From assembly GCA_021325365.1 (NCBI GenBank), contig JAJPHF010000005.1:1-46118 (forward strand): 46,118 bases of DNA, written 5' to 3'. The stretch is from Pseudomonadota bacterium. Lineage in GTDB: Bacteria > Chloroflexota > UBA6077 > JAJPHF01. Positions 24,670 to 32,636 of the stretch are shown one piece after another; positions within the stretch are counted from its first letter, which is position 1; the number at the start of each line of letters is the position of its first letter. A program made the position numbers and the translations under genes. Under the pieces are notes generated by a model that was given only the letters and a program-made list of their open reading frames with translations, was not told the DNA's origin and ran no database searches.

Positions 24670-24946
24670 GCCAGGCCTCCAGCAACGCTGCCTGCTGCTC
24701 TGCGACCAGACGCTGTATTTGGCGCAGTTCGGCCGCCCGGAACCCTGCGGCGTGCTGCAAGCGCACTGGATCGAGCCAGAGTTTTGCCAAGGCATCGTCG
24801 CGCTCAACGTGGACGTGAGGCGGCTCGTCCCGGTCGCCTGCGTAGAAGAAGAGCCGGTATGGCCCGACCCGCGCTATGGTAGGCACGTAGTTCTCGCCGT
24901 CAAAGTTGATTGCTCGCGGTGGCGCCTCCGCCCGTTGCAAGACCAT
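24650..24946 (-). CDS. DUF4160 protein, putative toxin-like partner
   Basis: A 98-aa protein whose core is typical of DUF4160: VPTIARVGPYRLFFYAGD, then DEPPHVHVERDDALAKLWL and a C-terminal helix ending in EAWHDYFDG. The ATG at 24946 follows GGGAGGGAG by about 7 bases and gives a ~20-residue N-terminal extension before the usual domain start. The family's conserved EPPHVHV histidines look like a possible active or metal site, but no activity is established. It overlaps the DUF2442 gene by 20 bases. Upstream on the minus strand, TGGTACCAT is a possible extended -10. Confidence 0.88.
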   Translation of the reverse strand: MVLQRAEAPPRAINFDGENYVPTIARVGPYRLFFYAGDRDEPPHVHVERDDALAKLWLDPVRLQHAAGFRAAELRQIQRLVAEQQAALLEAWHDYFDG

Positions 24947-25067
24947 GGCCTTGCTCCCTCCCGAGCTGCGGCAGGATGGTACCAACTTTACTGGCATTGT
25001 TGCGCATCCGCAGCAGGGAGTGCTCGACGAGCGGTTCTGCTGCGAGCTGGTCCGACCGGAAGCCTAG
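24945..25067 (+). pseudogene. 40-codon frame sharing the redoxin's Cys tail motif
   Basis: An ATG at 24945 (inside a palindromic CCATGG shared with the DUF4160 start) opens 40 codons ending ...ERFCCELVRPEA. The motif FCCEL-x2-PEA is also at the C-terminus of the redoxin at 22316-22828 (ECFCCELAWPEA). There is no ribosome site. It is best read as a decayed 3' remnant of a related gene, or chance. Confidence 0.25.
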
Positions 25068-25092
25068 GGGCGCGGCGAGGGCGCCGGCGCGG

Positions 25093-26103
25093 TCATTGCC
25101 AGCGGGCGAAGGCCATCGCGCAGCCGGTGCCCGCCTCGGTGCGGTAGCACGGCACGTAGTCCACCAGCTCCATCTCGAGGTCGCTGTCCGCCATCACGCC
25201 GGCCAGCACGATCCAGTTCTTGATCTCGGAGTTGCCCGACATCAGGCGGTTCTCGGGCAGGCTGCTCAGCGCCGCGTGGTCGCGGTCCTGCATGGCGCGC
25301 AGGATCGCGCGGTCGAAGTCCTCCTCGATCACGAAGTGGGTCAGGCCGCCCGAGGTCACGACCATCACGCGCTGGTCGGACTCCCACGAGTCGATGGCGC
25401 GGCGCAGCGCGCGGCCGAACTCGTAGCAGCGGCGGGCCGGCGGCTGGTTCGGCGGGTAGTAGGTGTTGACGAAGACGGGGACGGTCGGCACCACCTGATC
25501 ACCCATGATGCGGCGCATGACGAACCCGAACGCGTGCCCGACCGCGCCGGTGCCGTGGCGGCCCGCGGGCAGGCGGCGCGAGTAGGCGGGGTCGAAGCCG
25601 TCGCCGATCAGCGTCTGGACGATGTGCTCGCCCAGCGGCGACACGCACGGGTAGGTGATTCGGGCCGGCGGCATGTGCCCCCAGTCGGCCTCGGACAGGC
25701 CCAGCTCGTCCCGCTTCGGATCGACGTACGGCGCATTGTCGACCGTCTCGCCCGTGTGGACGTTGAAGGCGGGCACCATGCCGGACTCGACCTCGAACAC
25801 CTCGTTCTGGTCGTCGCCAATCATGACGACCAGGTCGGGCTTGACGCGCTCGAAGGTTTCCGCCAGGCTAGCGATGTCTTTCTGGCAGGCGGCGAAGCGG
25901 GCCCGCGCCTTCTCCAGGGTCAGCTCCTCTGCCAGGTGCGCGTCGGCGCGCGCCTCGCACAGCTCCTCGAAGCGGTACGGCCGCCCCTGGTACCAAAGCT
26001 GCAGATAGCGGCGGTCGGCGTTGCCGCGGCGCGGCCAGCTCTCGGGCGGGATGCTGAGCTGCGGCGCGTGCGAGGTTCCCAGGCCGAGCACGATCTTAGC
26101 CAT
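25093..26103 (-). CDS. LigB-type (class III) extradiol ring-cleavage dioxygenase 1
   Basis: A 336-aa protein of the LigB superfamily, which opens catechol-type rings with non-haem iron. H12 in GTSHAP matches the first iron ligand, E293 in NSEIKNW matches the glutamate ligand, and H256 in GGLTHF matches the catalytic acid/base histidine. The position of the second iron-ligand histidine (NDH or PDH in studied enzymes) reads GDDQ here (Q99), so the metal site may be altered. The ATG at 26103 follows GGAGAGG. It is 14 bases downstream of an alpha/beta hydrolase of meta-cleavage type, giving a dioxygenase-hydrolase operon. The substrate is probably a catechol or protocatechuate-like compound, not determinable from sequence. 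Confidence 0.9.
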   Translation of the reverse strand: MAKIVLGLGTSHAPQLSIPPESWPRRGNADRRYLQLWYQGRPYRFEELCEARADAHLAEELTLEKARARFAACQKDIASLAETFERVKPDLVVMIGDDQNEVFEVESGMVPAFNVHTGETVDNAPYVDPKRDELGLSEADWGHMPPARITYPCVSPLGEHIVQTLIGDGFDPAYSRRLPAGRHGTGAVGHAFGFVMRRIMGDQVVPTVPVFVNTYYPPNQPPARRCYEFGRALRRAIDSWESDQRVMVVTSGGLTHFVIEEDFDRAILRAMQDRDHAALSSLPENRLMSGNSEIKNWIVLAGVMADSDLEMELVDYVPCYRTEAGTGCAMAFARWQ

Positions 26104-26117
26104 GATTTCAGCCTCTC

Positions 26118-26951
26118 CTATGTCGCGTCGGCGGCGAGAAAATCGCGGACGAGCGCGTTGAAGCGCGCGGCATGGTCCCACTGGGGCCAGTGGGCGCACT
26201 GGTCGAAGACGTGCAGCTCCGCGCCCGGGATGGTGCGGAACAGGAGCAGCGCCTTCTCCAGCGTGCCGCCGCGGTCGTTGGCGCCCCACACCAGCAGCGT
26301 CTTTACCGGCAGGGTGCGCAGCTCCTCGTACACCGGGCGCGCGGCCGGCATCCCCGCCCGCTCCCGCGCCGCCTCCAGGTTCTTGCCGATGCTCATCTCG
26401 TACCGCTCGCGCACGAACTCCTCGGTCACCAGCGCCTGGTTGAACAGCGTCCCCTGCGTCAGCCGCCGCATGTTCTCCAGGCTCGGCTCATACGCGCGCA
26501 GCTCGCGCGCGTGCTCCTGAAAGCGCGCCTGCGTCTCGCTGCCGCCCGGCGGCGCGAGCGTCGCGCTGGCGACGATCACCAGGCGATGCACCCGCTCGGG
26601 CGCGGCCAGCGCCAGCCGGGCCACGAGGTAGCCGCCCACCGAGTTGCCGATCAGGCTGTAGCGCTCGACGCCCGTCGCGGCGATGAACGCCTGCGCGTGC
26701 GCGACGCGGAACTCCACCGAGTAGTCGGTGGGGTTGTCGGTGCGCCCGAACCCCGGCTGGTCGAAGGCGTAGACGGTAAAGCCGGCCGCCGCGAGCCCCG
26801 CGATGGTCGGGCCCCAGTTGATCAGCGCCGTGGCGCCCGGCGAGGCCCCGTGGACCAGAAACACCGCGGGGCCGGTGCCCTGCTTGACGTAGAAGGTGCG
26901 CAGCCCGGCGGCATCCAGGTAAGCGCCGCCCGCGGGCGCAGTCGCTGCCAT
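26118..26951 (-). CDS. Alpha/beta hydrolase, meta-cleavage-product hydrolase-like
   Basis: A 277-aa serine hydrolase resembling MhpC/BphD C-C hydrolases. The oxyanion-hole LVHGASPG is at about 32-39. The nucleophile S104 is in GNSVGG, the acid D226 in WGANDRG, and the base H254 in CAHWPQWDH, a segment close to the CGHWAQWEH of known meta-cleavage-product hydrolases. These enzymes split 2-hydroxy-6-oxo-dienoates made by extradiol dioxygenases. The ATG at 26951 has GGAGG 8 bases upstream. It is the first gene of a two-gene operon with dioxygenase 1, and it is divergent from dioxygenase 2. The context strongly favours a role just after ring cleavage. Confidence 0.92.
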   Translation of the reverse strand: MAATAPAGGAYLDAAGLRTFYVKQGTGPAVFLVHGASPGATALINWGPTIAGLAAAGFTVYAFDQPGFGRTDNPTDYSVEFRVAHAQAFIAATGVERYSLIGNSVGGYLVARLALAAPERVHRLVIVASATLAPPGGSETQARFQEHARELRAYEPSLENMRRLTQGTLFNQALVTEEFVRERYEMSIGKNLEAARERAGMPAARPVYEELRTLPVKTLLVWGANDRGGTLEKALLLFRTIPGAELHVFDQCAHWPQWDHAARFNALVRDFLAADAT

Positions 26952-27259
26952 TCGTCTCACCTCCGTGCGGCGTTGCCAGGGGGGGGCCTGGGCCGGCGTC
27001 TACCGCGAAACCACGCGCCGCGCCCGGCCTGCCACGGCGGTCGCCGGCGGCGCCCTCCCGCGTGCGCAGCCATGATACGCGAAAACGCCCGCCCCCTGCC
27101 CGCCCGCCGCCCTGAGAACAACGAAGCCGATCCGCCCGCGCGCCCCGGGCCGCGCGGCGATGGGCCCGGCGCTGGCCGGGCCTACCGTCGCGCGGTATAG
27201 TGGGAACGGCGCCTGGCACCCGCGAGCGCGCAACCGCCGGGCCGGCGAGGAGGCATGCG
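26952..27259. other. Divergent promoter region of the ring-cleavage cluster
   Basis: 308 bases between divergent catabolic genes. The -10-like TATAGT (27196-27201, plus) and TATCAT (27077-27072, minus) are present without convincing -35 elements. I see no clear operator palindrome. Confidence 0.4.
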
Positions 27260-28306
27260 ATGGCGGAGATCCTCGGCATTGGGACGCACCACACGCCGGC
27301 GTTCCGCTACCCGGTCGAGGTGACGACCGGGCTGCTCAAGCGCCTGCTAACCCGCGACTACGTGCCGGCCGAGATGCGCGACCCGCGCAACTGGCCGGCG
27401 CCCATGCAGGCCGAATGGGGCGACGACGAGGGGCTGCGCGCCGCGACGGAGCAGCGGGCGATCCACGACGCGGCCTTCCGCCGCCTGCGTGAGGCGCTCG
27501 ACGCCTTCAACCCCGACGTCGTCGTCATCTTCGGGGACGACCAGTACGAGAACTTCCGCGAAGAGATCATGCCGCCGTTCTGCCTGCACGTCTACGACGA
27601 GGTGGAGTGCCTGCCGTTCCACGACGAGCCGGCCAGCATGGGCCGCCCGACGATCTGGGGCCGCCCCGCCGACGAGCGGGTGACTTTCCGCGGGCACCGC
27701 GCGGCCGGGCTGCACCTCGCGCGCGAGCTAATCCGCCGCGACGTGGACATGCCCTACGCCTTCCGCCCGCGCCACCACACGGGACTGGCGCACGCGCACC
27801 TGAACACGGTCATGTTCCTGGACCCCGATCTGGTCGGCTTCCCGTACCCGCTCGTGCCCATCAGCGTGAACTGTCTGGGGAGCGACGTGTTCGAGCGGCT
27901 GGGCGTGCGCCGCGAGGGGACCGAGGACGATGCGCCCCCGCCCGCCCCGACGCCGCGGCGCGCGTTCGACCTGGGCGCGGCGGTGCGCGAGATCCTGGAG
28001 GCGAGCCCCTGGCGCGCGGCCATCATCGGCTCGGCGGCCTGGTCGCACAGCTTCCTCACGCGCAAGACCTACGGGCTCTACCCGGACGTCGCCGCCGACC
28101 GCGCGCGCTTCGCCGAGCTGCAGGCCGGCCGCCACGCCCGCTGGCGGCAGCTCACAACCGCCGACCTCGTGGACGCGGGCCAGCACGAGTTCCTGAACTG
28201 GGTCTGCCTGGCCGGGGCGATGGCCGACCGCACGCCCGAGATCGTCGCCTGGACCGACACCTACGTCTGCGGCGCGGGCAAGTGCGCCGCCATCTTCGCG
28301 CCCTAG
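27260..28306 (+). CDS. LigB-type extradiol ring-cleavage dioxygenase 2
   Basis: A 348-aa LigB-superfamily protein, only distantly similar to dioxygenase 1. The first metal ligand is H11 in GTHHTP, the catalytic histidine H263 is in WSHSFL, and the glutamate ligand E310 is in QHEFLNW. As in its neighbour, the second histidine position is GDDQ (Q95). An additional His-rich stretch (RPRHHTGLAHAH, about 172-183) lies mid-protein, and CGAGKCAA near the end carries two cysteines. The ATG at 27260 has AGGAGG 6 bases upstream. It is divergent from the hydrolase/dioxygenase 1 operon and followed 300 bases later by SBP4. The two could form an alpha2beta2-like pair or act on different substrates. Confidence 0.88.
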   Translation: MAEILGIGTHHTPAFRYPVEVTTGLLKRLLTRDYVPAEMRDPRNWPAPMQAEWGDDEGLRAATEQRAIHDAAFRRLREALDAFNPDVVVIFGDDQYENFREEIMPPFCLHVYDEVECLPFHDEPASMGRPTIWGRPADERVTFRGHRAAGLHLARELIRRDVDMPYAFRPRHHTGLAHAHLNTVMFLDPDLVGFPYPLVPISVNCLGSDVFERLGVRREGTEDDAPPPAPTPRRAFDLGAAVREILEASPWRAAIIGSAAWSHSFLTRKTYGLYPDVAADRARFAELQAGRHARWRQLTTADLVDAGQHEFLNWVCLAGAMADRTPEIVAWTDTYVCGAGKCAAIFAP

Positions 28307-28606
28307 TGGTCGCTCACCCGTGTCTTGTTCGGCCCGGGCGCCGACCTGTGACGCGTGATGAATTACGGTGGCCGTGCGGCCACGTAGGGGTGCTGCTTGC
28401 TGCGCCCGCGCGCCCGCCCGGCGCGCCCTCGGCTGGGAGCGGGCTGTTCTCCGTCAAGCCAGCCCACCGGTTCCCAGCTTCTGGCCCGCCGTTCACGGCG
28501 GCGCGGGTAGGCCAACGCTCAGGGGCGACGAACTACCAACTGCTCCCGTCACTGCGCCACCCTGCCCCCGCACGCCCATACCGACTGCACGGCCAAGGAG
28601 GACTCT
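28307..28606. other. 300-base gap with a degenerate family I repeat core
   Basis: It contains GTAGGGGTGC...GCGCCCGCG at 28384-28410, whose stem (28388-28393/28402-28407) pairs with one G-U wobble and resembles the family I repeat. No gene or clear promoter was recognised. Confidence 0.4.
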
Positions 28607-29761
28607 GTGCCACGGCACGTCAACCGGGGAGTTTGCCTGCTCGCGCTAGCCGTCCTGATCGCGGCCGGCTGCGCGCCGGGGTCCAGCGCCGGTCCGGCCG
28701 CCCCGCCCACCAGCTCAGCCGTGAGCCCCACGGCCGGCGCCGCCCCGTCCGCGGCCGCGGCCGCCCCCGCCGCGACGAGCACGGCGCCGCCGGCCGCCAC
28801 CCACCTGCGCGTGGCGAGCCAGAACATCGCCGGCGACGTCATGATCTACTGGGCCGCCGAGCGGGGCTACTACCAGCAGGAAGGGCTCGACGTCGAGATC
28901 GTGCCGATCCTCGACGCGTCCCAGATGACGCCCGCCCTGGCAACCGAGCAGGTGGACGTCGCGGGCATCGGCGGCACGGCCCCCATGTGGAACGCCGTCG
29001 CCCGCGGCGTGCCGCTCAAGCTCGTGCTGGACAAGGGCACCTTTCGGCCAGGCGCCGACTTCGGCGCGCTCGTCGTGCGCAAAGACCTGTACGACGCCGG
29101 CCGCGCCCGACGCCTCGACGACTTCAAGGGCCTCACCCTGGGCCTCATCCCGCCCGGCAAGGCCTCCGGCAACGGCGCGATCATGGCGCACGCCCTCCGC
29201 GGCGTGGGCCTGACGCTGGACGACCTGAACGTGCAGTCGATGCCGTTCCCCGACATGGTCCCGGCGCTCGCCAACGGCGCTCTCGACGCCGCGGTCCTGG
29301 GCGAGCCGTTCTTGCTGCGCGCCGAGCGCGGCGGTGCGGCGGTCAAGCTGGCCGGCAATTCCGAGCTGTATCCCGACTACACCGTGAGCGCGCTCTGCTT
29401 CACGCCCACGCTCTACAACAACCAGCCGGCGGCCCGCGCCTACGCCAGGGCCTACGTCCGCGCGGTGCGCGAGTACCTGACGGCGCTGGCCGCGGGGCCG
29501 GGGGATGCCACCCGCGCGCAGGTGGACGAGGTCATGGCCCGCTACACCGGCATCGACCAGGCGGTCGTGCGCGACATGGTCCCGGTGGGCTTCAGCCCCA
29601 ACGCGCTGCCCAACCGCGACTCGCTGCTCTACACCTACCAGTTCTTCCGCGAGCTAGGGCTGGTGAGCGAGCCGATCCCCGATCCCGCGCTGACCGCCCT
29701 GTGGGGCACCGATCTGATGGACAACGTGCTGGCCGAGCTGGGCCGGCTGCCCGAAGGCTAG
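28607..29761 (+). CDS. NMT1-like solute-binding lipoprotein (SBP4)
   Basis: A 384-aa binding lipoprotein. The signal peptide ends in LIAAGC (C22), an Ala/Pro/Ser/Thr linker runs to about residue 65, and the NMT1 domain has GYYQQEGLDVEIVP, GLTLGLIPPGKASGNG and MPFPDMVPALANGALDAA. The block YTGIDQAVV (about 313-321) corresponds to YTPIKD in SBP3 and SBP5, so these three are one subfamily. The GTG at 28607 follows AAGGAG by 6 bases. No transporter membrane or ATPase gene is next to it: upstream is dioxygenase 2 (same strand, 300 bases), downstream a convergent RidA gene. A ligand linked to aromatic catabolism is a positional inference. Confidence 0.9.
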   Translation: MPRHVNRGVCLLALAVLIAAGCAPGSSAGPAAPPTSSAVSPTAGAAPSAAAAAPAATSTAPPAATHLRVASQNIAGDVMIYWAAERGYYQQEGLDVEIVPILDASQMTPALATEQVDVAGIGGTAPMWNAVARGVPLKLVLDKGTFRPGADFGALVVRKDLYDAGRARRLDDFKGLTLGLIPPGKASGNGAIMAHALRGVGLTLDDLNVQSMPFPDMVPALANGALDAAVLGEPFLLRAERGGAAVKLAGNSELYPDYTVSALCFTPTLYNNQPAARAYARAYVRAVREYLTALAAGPGDATRAQVDEVMARYTGIDQAVVRDMVPVGFSPNALPNRDSLLYTYQFFRELGLVSEPIPDPALTALWGTDLMDNVLAELGRLPEG

Positions 29762-29799
29762 AGCCGCTTGCAGGCGGTGAGCCGCCAGCACCTCGTAGC

Positions 29800-29899
29800 C
29801 AGCACCTCGTAGGGGCGGGTCTCGTGCCCGCCCGCGGCCGCAGGCCGCAGCCCCGGCGCCGGCGCCGGCCGACCGCTCGTCTGGCTGCAAACGCGGTAG
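29800..29899 (+). repeat. Family I repeat, copy A
   Basis: The core CTCGTAGGGGCGGG...CCCGCCCGCGGCC is at 29805-29839, with stem 29813-29819/29827-29833. The tail GCTCGTCTGGCTGCAAACGC matches the end of the other copies. The middle 'TGTGGCGCGGAATACTGC' segment is missing. Confidence 0.75.
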
Positions 29900-29901
29900 G
29901 G

Positions 29902-30363
29902 TTATTCTCGGACCAGCAGGGTCATCTCGATCTCGACCGGCGCGTTGCCGCCCAGCGAGTACACGCCGATCGACGCGCGGGTGTGCTGCCCCCGCTCGCC
30001 CCAGAGCTGCACCAGCAGGTCCGACTCGCCGTTCGTGACCTTCGCCATGTCCACGAAGCCCGGCGCCACGTTGACGTAGCTGAGCAGCTTGATGATCCGC
30101 TCCACGCGGTCCAGGTCGCCCAGCGCCGCCTTGATCACGGCCAGATGATTCAGCCCACAGTCGCGCGCCACCTCGTAGGCCTGCTCGACGGTCACGGTGT
30201 CCCCGACCTTGCCCGAGTACTTGCGCACGCCGTTGATGCGGCCCGTGTTGCCGCCGACGTACAGCACGTTGCCCGCCTGCACGTAGCCGACGTAGGTGCC
30301 CACGGGGTTGGGCGGGCTCGGCAGCTCGTAGCCGAGGCGCCGCAGCTTGTTCTCGATCTCCAT
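29902..30363 (-). CDS. RidA (YjgF/YER057c/UK114) family protein
   Basis: A 153-aa RidA-fold protein, slightly longer than the ~128-aa archetype. The family core is visible: GYVQAGNVLYVGGNTGRING, AYEVARDCGLNHLAVIKAA and the C-terminal HTRASIGVYSLGG followed by PVEIEMTLLV. The arginine in that last motif is the one that anchors the carboxylate of imine/enamine substrates in active RidA. It acts as a homotrimer, hydrolysing 2-aminoacrylate-type intermediates. Several homologues serve as 2-aminomuconate deaminases in aromatic degradation, which would fit this neighbourhood. The ATG at 30363 has AAAGG about 8 bases upstream. It is convergent with SBP4 and flanked on both sides by family I repeats. 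Confidence 0.92.
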   Translation of the reverse strand: MEIENKLRRLGYELPSPPNPVGTYVGYVQAGNVLYVGGNTGRINGVRKYSGKVGDTVTVEQAYEVARDCGLNHLAVIKAALGDLDRVERIIKLLSYVNVAPGFVDMAKVTNGESDLLVQLWGERGQHTRASIGVYSLGGNAPVEIEMTLLVRE

Positions 30364-30469
30364 GCCGTCAGCCTTTCACGCCTGTACTGACCCGCGCCCT
30401 GGCTCGTACCCGGCTCTACCTCAGCAGCCGAGGCTGGTCAGACTTAGAGCAGCTTATATGCAAGGCGAG

Positions 30470-30598
30470 CAGCCAGCGTCTCGTAGGGGCGGGTTTCACG
30501 CCCGCCCGCGGCCTGTGGCGCGGAATACTGCAAGCGCCACTGGCCGCCTCCCCGGCGTCAGCCGATCGCTCAGTCTGGCTCCAAACTGCTGTAGTTCA
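30470..30598 (+). repeat. Family I repeat, copy B (full length)
   Basis: It begins AGCGTCTCGTAGGGGCGGG, with stem 30487-30493/30501-30507. The conserved middle TGTGGCGCGGAATACTGC and a tail ending AAACTGCTGTAG follow. It is about 85% like copy D on the opposite strand at 45 kb by eye. Confidence 0.8.
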
Positions 30599-30620
30599 AA
30601 GCCCGGGACGTCATACGCGA

Positions 30621-31295
30621 TCAAAGCCGAAACAGCGGACGAATCCGCGGGGCGATCGCGTAGTTGAGCTGCACGAGGATGATGACCGCGATGCTCAGGT
30701 AGGTGTTGACGGCGCAGAGCAGTGCGCCGAAGGCATAGAGCGCCTGTGCAACGACAATGCGGCGCTCCATCGCGGCGCTCATCTCGGGAGGTGCGTCATC
30801 CCTGATGAGATCCGCACGGGCAGCGTAACGGCCGCTCACGAAAAGGGCGGCGCCGAGCAGCAGGATGTTGAGCCAGTAGGCGACCAGGGCAAGGCGGTGG
30901 CTGGTGAACTCAGCCAGCAGTCCCGTCGAGAACGGCATGATCGTCACCGCGAGCAAGAACGTGAGCTGGAGCCACGTCAGGTTGCGATCGCTGCGCTCCA
31001 GCAGGTCGAGCTGCGTTTGCTGGCCGACCCAGAAGATGCCGAGCGTTAGGAAGCTCATCAGATACGGGATCAGGCGCGGCGACAGCGCAACCAGGGCCTG
31101 CCATAGGTCTGCCTCGCCGACGATCGCCCTACTGTCAGGCACGTGCAGGTCGAGCACCAGTAACGTCATCGCGATCGCAAAGACCCCGTCGCTCAAGGCG
31201 GCGAGCCGGCCCAGGCTCTGGCCTGCGAACAGGTTGTAGGTCCGGCTCGTGGGCTTGCCGGGGCTGTCGGTGGCGGTTTTGGTCGGCGCGCTCAT
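30621..31295 (-). CDS. TMEM175-like potassium channel (DUF1211 family)
   Basis: A 224-aa membrane protein with six hydrophobic spans. The bacterial TMEM175 signature is in TM1: RLAALSDGVFAIAMTLLVL (about 30-48), where the family has (R)xxxFSDGVFAIA, the gate-forming helix of this non-canonical K+ channel. LTLGIFWVGQQ and YWLNILLLG follow. Bacterial members are single-repeat tetramers of this size. The N-terminal ~20 residues are polar and cytosolic. The ATG at 31295 has AAAGG about 8 bases upstream. It is 27 bases downstream of amidohydrolase B and possibly co-transcribed with it. The fold assignment is secure, ion selectivity is not shown. Confidence 0.92.
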   Translation of the reverse strand: MSAPTKTATDSPGKPTSRTYNLFAGQSLGRLAALSDGVFAIAMTLLVLDLHVPDSRAIVGEADLWQALVALSPRLIPYLMSFLTLGIFWVGQQTQLDLLERSDRNLTWLQLTFLLAVTIMPFSTGLLAEFTSHRLALVAYWLNILLLGAALFVSGRYAARADLIRDDAPPEMSAAMERRIVVAQALYAFGALLCAVNTYLSIAVIILVQLNYAIAPRIRPLFRL

Positions 31296-31322
31296 CGCCA
31301 GCGCCTTTCCCTGACCAGGAGC

Positions 31323-32393
31323 TTAGAGCCCGTACAGCGCGCGAGCGTTGGCGTCCGTGATCTTGGCATAGGCGCGCGCGTCCAGGCCGCCGCTCTCGCG
31401 CAAGTTCCGCAGCGCCTCGATCTCGGTCGACTGGTCGTTGTGGCCGTAGTCGGTCCCGATCACCAGGTTGTCCTCGCCCGCGTAGCCCAGTAGATACGGC
31501 ACGTCGTCGTCCGTCTGGCAGGAGACGTACAGCCGGTACGCTTTCAGCGGGTTGTCCGGCAGCGTGCGGCCCTGGCTCGGCAGCCGCCGCTTGAGGTCCT
31601 TCAGCACGTAGGGCAGCCACTGCGCCGACGCTTCGAGGAACCCCATCCGCAGCCTGGGGAATCGCTCCATCAGCCCGCTCATGACGACGGAGTGGAACGC
31701 CCCCACCGAGGCCAGGCGGAACTTCCAGAACGCGCCGCCCCCGTTGCGCTGCCCCAGCAGGTCGATCAGCCACGGGTTGCCGTTGGCGATGTGTACGCCG
31801 ATCGCCATGTCGAGGTCCTGCGCCCGCGCATAGATCGGGTCGAAGTACGGGTCGTGGAGCAGCCGCGTGCCCTCGATGCTCCGCATGTACACCGCGCAGG
31901 CGCCGTTGCGGCGGGCGAACTCGATCTGTGCCAACGCCTCGTCGATGGCCAGGACCGGCACGACGCACGCCCAGCGCAGGCGGTTGTCGCTCTGGCTCCA
32001 GATGTCCGCCAGCCAGCGATTGTACGCCTTGCAGAGCGCAACCTCGATCTCCGCCTTGTCGGCGACCTGCTCGATGAACATCGTCGGGTAGAGCACCTGC
32101 ACGTCGATGCCCAGCTCGTCCATGTGGTGCAGGCGCGCGGGCACGTTCTCGGCCACCCGCGTCTCCTCCGGCGTGTCCATGCGCCGCCCCGCCCGCTCCG
32201 ACAGCGCGGCGAACTGCGTGGCCGTTAGCACCGACCGCGCCAGCCCGCGCGTCTTGCCGTCGATGAACCAGTACGCTTGCGTGCTGTCCTCCGGACGCAC
32301 GATGCGCGGACGGTACTGGCGGTCGGCGGGGTCCATGTAGTCCCAGGTGCGGTCCGACTCGACGACGTGGGCATCGGCATCGATAGTCGCCAT
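31323..32393 (-). CDS. Amidohydrolase family 2 protein B
   Basis: A 356-aa TIM-barrel metal-dependent hydrolase or decarboxylase. The metal site starts with IDADAHVVES (D/H at about 5-8, so H-x-H is replaced by D-x-H as in many members of this clade). The barrel contains GVHIANGNPW, the strand LRMGFLEASAQWLP, and a C-terminal IGTDYGHNDQS with the catalytic Asp. This clade (also represented by protein C) is widespread in soil and marine bacteria, with largely unknown substrates, and is related to 4-oxalomesaconate hydratase/LigJ and resorcylate decarboxylases. The ATG at 32393 follows GGAGAG. It is divergent from protein C with a 243-base spacer. Confidence 0.9.
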   Translation of the reverse strand: MATIDADAHVVESDRTWDYMDPADRQYRPRIVRPEDSTQAYWFIDGKTRGLARSVLTATQFAALSERAGRRMDTPEETRVAENVPARLHHMDELGIDVQVLYPTMFIEQVADKAEIEVALCKAYNRWLADIWSQSDNRLRWACVVPVLAIDEALAQIEFARRNGACAVYMRSIEGTRLLHDPYFDPIYARAQDLDMAIGVHIANGNPWLIDLLGQRNGGGAFWKFRLASVGAFHSVVMSGLMERFPRLRMGFLEASAQWLPYVLKDLKRRLPSQGRTLPDNPLKAYRLYVSCQTDDDVPYLLGYAGEDNLVIGTDYGHNDQSTEIEALRNLRESGGLDARAYAKITDANARALYGL

Positions 32394-32636
32394 GGCTCTC
32401 CATCCTCTCGGGCGCGTGCGCGCGGCTGCGCCAACGACTCCAGGCCACAGAACCAAGGGTACCGGGACTGCTACCATTAGTCCAGTCGTCCCGTCACTGG
32501 CCGTACCACGGGCGCTGAACACGGCTCGGCCGATGGCGCGGACAGGCCGCCGCCCGCGCCGGCTACACCGCCGGCCCTGGCGGCGACGGCAAGCGGAGAA
32601 CCGAGAGCCAGAGGCGTGCGCGACAGGAGGACCACG

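Noticed and set aside
24910..26520. A 536-codon plus-strand frame opposite dioxygenase 1 and the hydrolase
   Set aside because: Antisense shadow: composition is Arg/Ala/Val-rich without motifs, while the minus strand encodes two clear enzymes.
27607..30390. A very long plus-strand open frame (about 927 codons) across dioxygenase 2, SBP4 and RidA
   Set aside because: It is the shadow of three real genes in a GC-rich sequence; its product is Arg/Pro/Ala-rich with no fold, and it conflicts with well-supported family members.
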